Of a stretch of DNA of 7,633 bases, positions 5,895-7,633 are shown piece after piece. How positions within the stretch are numbered: the first letter of the stretch is position 1; each line of letters begins with the position of its first letter. The DNA is from an uncultured Eubacteriales bacterium (GTDB lineage: Bacteria > Bacillota > Clostridia > Lachnospirales > Lachnospiraceae): the NCBI GenBank assembly GCA_900321525.1, contig ONWL01000060.1, positions 1 to 7,633 of the forward strand, read 5' to 3'. The notes under the pieces were generated by a model. It was not told the origin of the DNA, did no database searches, and was given only the letters and a program-made list of their open reading frames with translations. The position numbers and the translations under genes are program-made.

Positions 5895-7535
5895 TCACTT
5901 CATGAAGCATGACAACTCGTCTCGCAGCACCTGAACTTTACAGGAATGTTGCTTTGTACTTTTGTCATACGCGATTCCAACTCCCAATATACGCCCTGTA
6001 TATCTTGGTGTTTCTCCCAGCTTTCCTTCAAATTTTAAGGCATATTTTCTATCTTTGATCTGCGCAAGTGCTTCCTCCGCTGTGTGACCAACTTTCAATT
6101 CCAAAATAATGCCATCTGCCCCATAGTCAATTTCCGGATAAAAGATAAAATCCACATAACCAATACCGGCTTTATCCTCACGCTCAATCCTATAAAAATC
6201 TCTTGCAGCAAGGTAAACCAGATTCACCAACGCTGTTAAATCAGATTCATTGTTATAACTGAGCAACGGAATCTCTGTATGATGGGCAAACTCTAAAATT
6301 TCCAACATTTTCACGGTATTCCCTTCCAGAGTTGCTTTCAGCATATCAGATGATGCCTTTGCAAGCTGGTACACATATCCCAATGAGGATTCTTTTAACA
6401 GCATGTCGTCAAATTTATCCATTAACTCTTTGTTTGGAATACGCACACATCCATTTTCATAACTAAGAAACCCATATACAACCATCGCAGAAAAAATTTC
6501 ATCTTTCGTGGTCAGATTCATGGATGTGGCAGCATATTCCCGTACTTTAGCCGGAACCGGAATCCCAGCTGCCATTCGTGCAAGATCATCCCGAATCTCT
6601 GCTGTATTATGCTCAATATAGTAAAAGATTTCATCATATGGTCCGGCACTGGTCCAGTAATTTCCCAGATTATTGTTGGTCAAAGCAGCCACTACAGAAC
6701 GAGGATTGTATACCCGCTCGCCCTGCTTTGTATGGTATCCATCATACCATGCTTTCAGCCCCTCCCGTGTGACCATGGGATGCTCCTGCTTTTGCAAAAA
6801 TCTGGCATATAAATCATCTACTTCTTCTTCTGTAAATCCGAAATATTCACTGTACATTTCCTCTGTCACCATCGTATATTCCAGAAACATATTCAATTCA
6901 GAACCACTGGAATACTTGGCAATGGGTAAAATTCCCGTCATATACGCCAGCGCAACATATGCTTTTCCCTTTAACAAATTGCTCAGAAAATCTATATAGT
7001 CTTTCTTATCCTGCTCTGTCACAAAGTTCCGATGAAAAATAAAATCCCACTCATCCAAAACAAAAATAAAGCGTTTGGAATCATACGCATTGAAAACTGC
7101 CGTCAGGGCATCCCACACTGCATCTTCTTCCTCTATCACCGCCTTTGGATATGCCTGCTTTAAATCATGCAGCAGACGAGTTTCAATCCTATCAATATAC
7201 TGCTCATAACTTCTACACTTCCGTGGCAGTTCATTCAAAGAGATGAAGATCACATCATGTTTTCCCATGTATTCTTGATATTGATTGAAATTTGCAATCT
7301 TCAACGTATCAAAAACATCTGCCCCTTTGCATTCCCTTGAAAAAAAAGAGGCAATCATATTCGCCATAACCGATTTGCCAAACCGTCTCGGTCTGGTGAT
7401 GCAGATATCATTCATACTCGTTCCGATTCTTGGAATCAGTTCTTTTAGCATCATAGATTTGTCTACAAAATAAGGGCTATTGTATTCTTTCGCATATGCA
7501 TCTAACACTGTTGTCGGATTCAAATAATTTCCCAT
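5895..7535 (-). CDS. AAA-ATPase-like protein with C-terminal PD-(D/E)XK nuclease domain
   Basis: A 546-aa protein of the 'predicted AAA-ATPase' (PF09820-type) plus PDDEXK_9 (PF08011-type) architecture, often multicopy in gut Clostridia and Bacteroidetes and of unknown biological role. It opens with MGNYLNP and PYFVDKS, the usual start of the family. The P-loop is RPRRFGKS (48-55) with Lys54/Ser55. Walker B is FIFVLDEWD (156-164) with Asp161/Glu162. The family signature TGILPIAKYSSGSELNMF is at 200-217, with WYDGYH at 263-268. The C-terminal nuclease-like core has GYVDFIF (Asp462) and ILELK (Glu479, Lys481), then Gln492 and a Tyr (498), so ATPase and nuclease residues all appear intact. The start is the ATG at 7535, nine bases after AAAGGGGGAG; a frame extending to a TTG at 7577 adds 14 residues across that ribosome site and is rejected. 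No transposase or inverted-repeat ends are seen beside it. Defence, DNA-processing or domesticated-mobile roles are possible, but the sequence does not decide. Confidence 0.93.
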   Translation of the reverse strand: MGNYLNPTTVLDAYAKEYNSPYFVDKSMMLKELIPRIGTSMNDICITRPRRFGKSVMANMIASFFSRECKGADVFDTLKIANFNQYQEYMGKHDVIFISLNELPRKCRSYEQYIDRIETRLLHDLKQAYPKAVIEEEDAVWDALTAVFNAYDSKRFIFVLDEWDFIFHRNFVTEQDKKDYIDFLSNLLKGKAYVALAYMTGILPIAKYSSGSELNMFLEYTMVTEEMYSEYFGFTEEEVDDLYARFLQKQEHPMVTREGLKAWYDGYHTKQGERVYNPRSVVAALTNNNLGNYWTSAGPYDEIFYYIEHNTAEIRDDLARMAAGIPVPAKVREYAATSMNLTTKDEIFSAMVVYGFLSYENGCVRIPNKELMDKFDDMLLKESSLGYVYQLAKASSDMLKATLEGNTVKMLEILEFAHHTEIPLLSYNNESDLTALVNLVYLAARDFYRIEREDKAGIGYVDFIFYPEIDYGADGIILELKVGHTAEEALAQIKDRKYALKFEGKLGETPRYTGRILGVGIAYDKSTKQHSCKVQVLRDELSCFMK

Positions 7536-7544
7536 CTCCAGATG

Positions 7545-7554
7545 CTCCCCCTTT
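7545..7554 (-). promoter_or_regulatory. Ribosome binding site that fixes the ATPase gene start
   Basis: AAAGGGGGAG on the minus strand ends 9 bases before the ATG at 7535. Because it lies inside the longer TTG-started reading frame, it argues for the shorter 546-aa product, whose first residues also match the usual family N-terminus. Confidence 0.75.
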
Positions 7555-7633
7555 CCATTTTCCTTACACTCAGGCAATTGCGAAACTGTGATACCGAACG
7601 CCTTTCATCAAAATTTTTATTTGAAAAACACGT
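7555..7633 (-). other. Upstream region of the ATPase gene, promoter not resolved
   Basis: This AT-rich stretch probably contains or borders the promoter of the ATPase/sigma-like unit, but I see no -35/-10 pair with acceptable spacing. TATCAC near 7592 and TTGATG near 7607 are 12 bases apart, which is too close. A short imperfect palindrome (TCAAA...TTTGA, about 7607-7624) is present. The window ends before the next gene upstream. Confidence 0.3.

Noticed and set aside
7592..7604. CCGAAC core (PurBox-like) upstream of the ATPase gene
   Set aside because: A single hexamer core with poor flanks and no second box, in front of a gene with no purine role; chance is the simplest explanation.

Overview
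The window reads as a bacterial chromosome from the Firmicutes, most likely class Clostridia and probably a Lachnospiraceae-type gut anaerobe. The reasons are a long single-chain PurL of the Gram-positive/clostridial clade, purine-rich Shine-Dalgarno sites, short AT-rich spacers, a Glu/Ser-rich lipoprotein, and an AAA-ATPase/PD-(D/E)XK family that is common in gut Clostridia and Bacteroidetes. The genus cannot be fixed by reading alone. All four confident genes lie on the minus strand, so transcription runs from high to low coordinates; I see no credible plus-strand gene.

Layout in transcription order. (1) 7535-5895: a 546-aa P-loop ATPase with a C-terminal PD-(D/E)XK nuclease-like domain. 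(2) 5876-5217: a 219-aa, very acidic sigma-70-like protein, starting about 18 bases after the first gene stops, so the two probably form one transcription unit. It keeps the skeleton of sigma regions 1.2, 2 and 3 but has lost the promoter-melting and -10-reading residues and all of region 4. (3) 5216-4875: a 342-base spacer holding an AT-rich inverted repeat, a strong extended -10 promoter for purL, and a roughly 160-nt purL leader with a 5' hairpin and a possible three-way junction or pseudoknot ending just before the purL ribosome binding site. (4) 4874-1131: purL, a complete FGAM synthase with its own glutaminase domain. (5) 1130-986: a spacer with a 9-bp inverted repeat. (6) 985-104: a 293-aa predicted lipoprotein of unknown function, followed by a clear intrinsic terminator at 88-49. 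Bases 1-48 hold nothing I can assign.

PurL is the housekeeping gene: it catalyses the fourth step of de novo purine synthesis and has its own promoter, apart from other pur genes. The parts worth attention are the unidentified structured leader in front of it and the degenerate sigma-like protein paired with the ATPase/nuclease gene. Nothing in the sequence links the lipoprotein functionally to purL.
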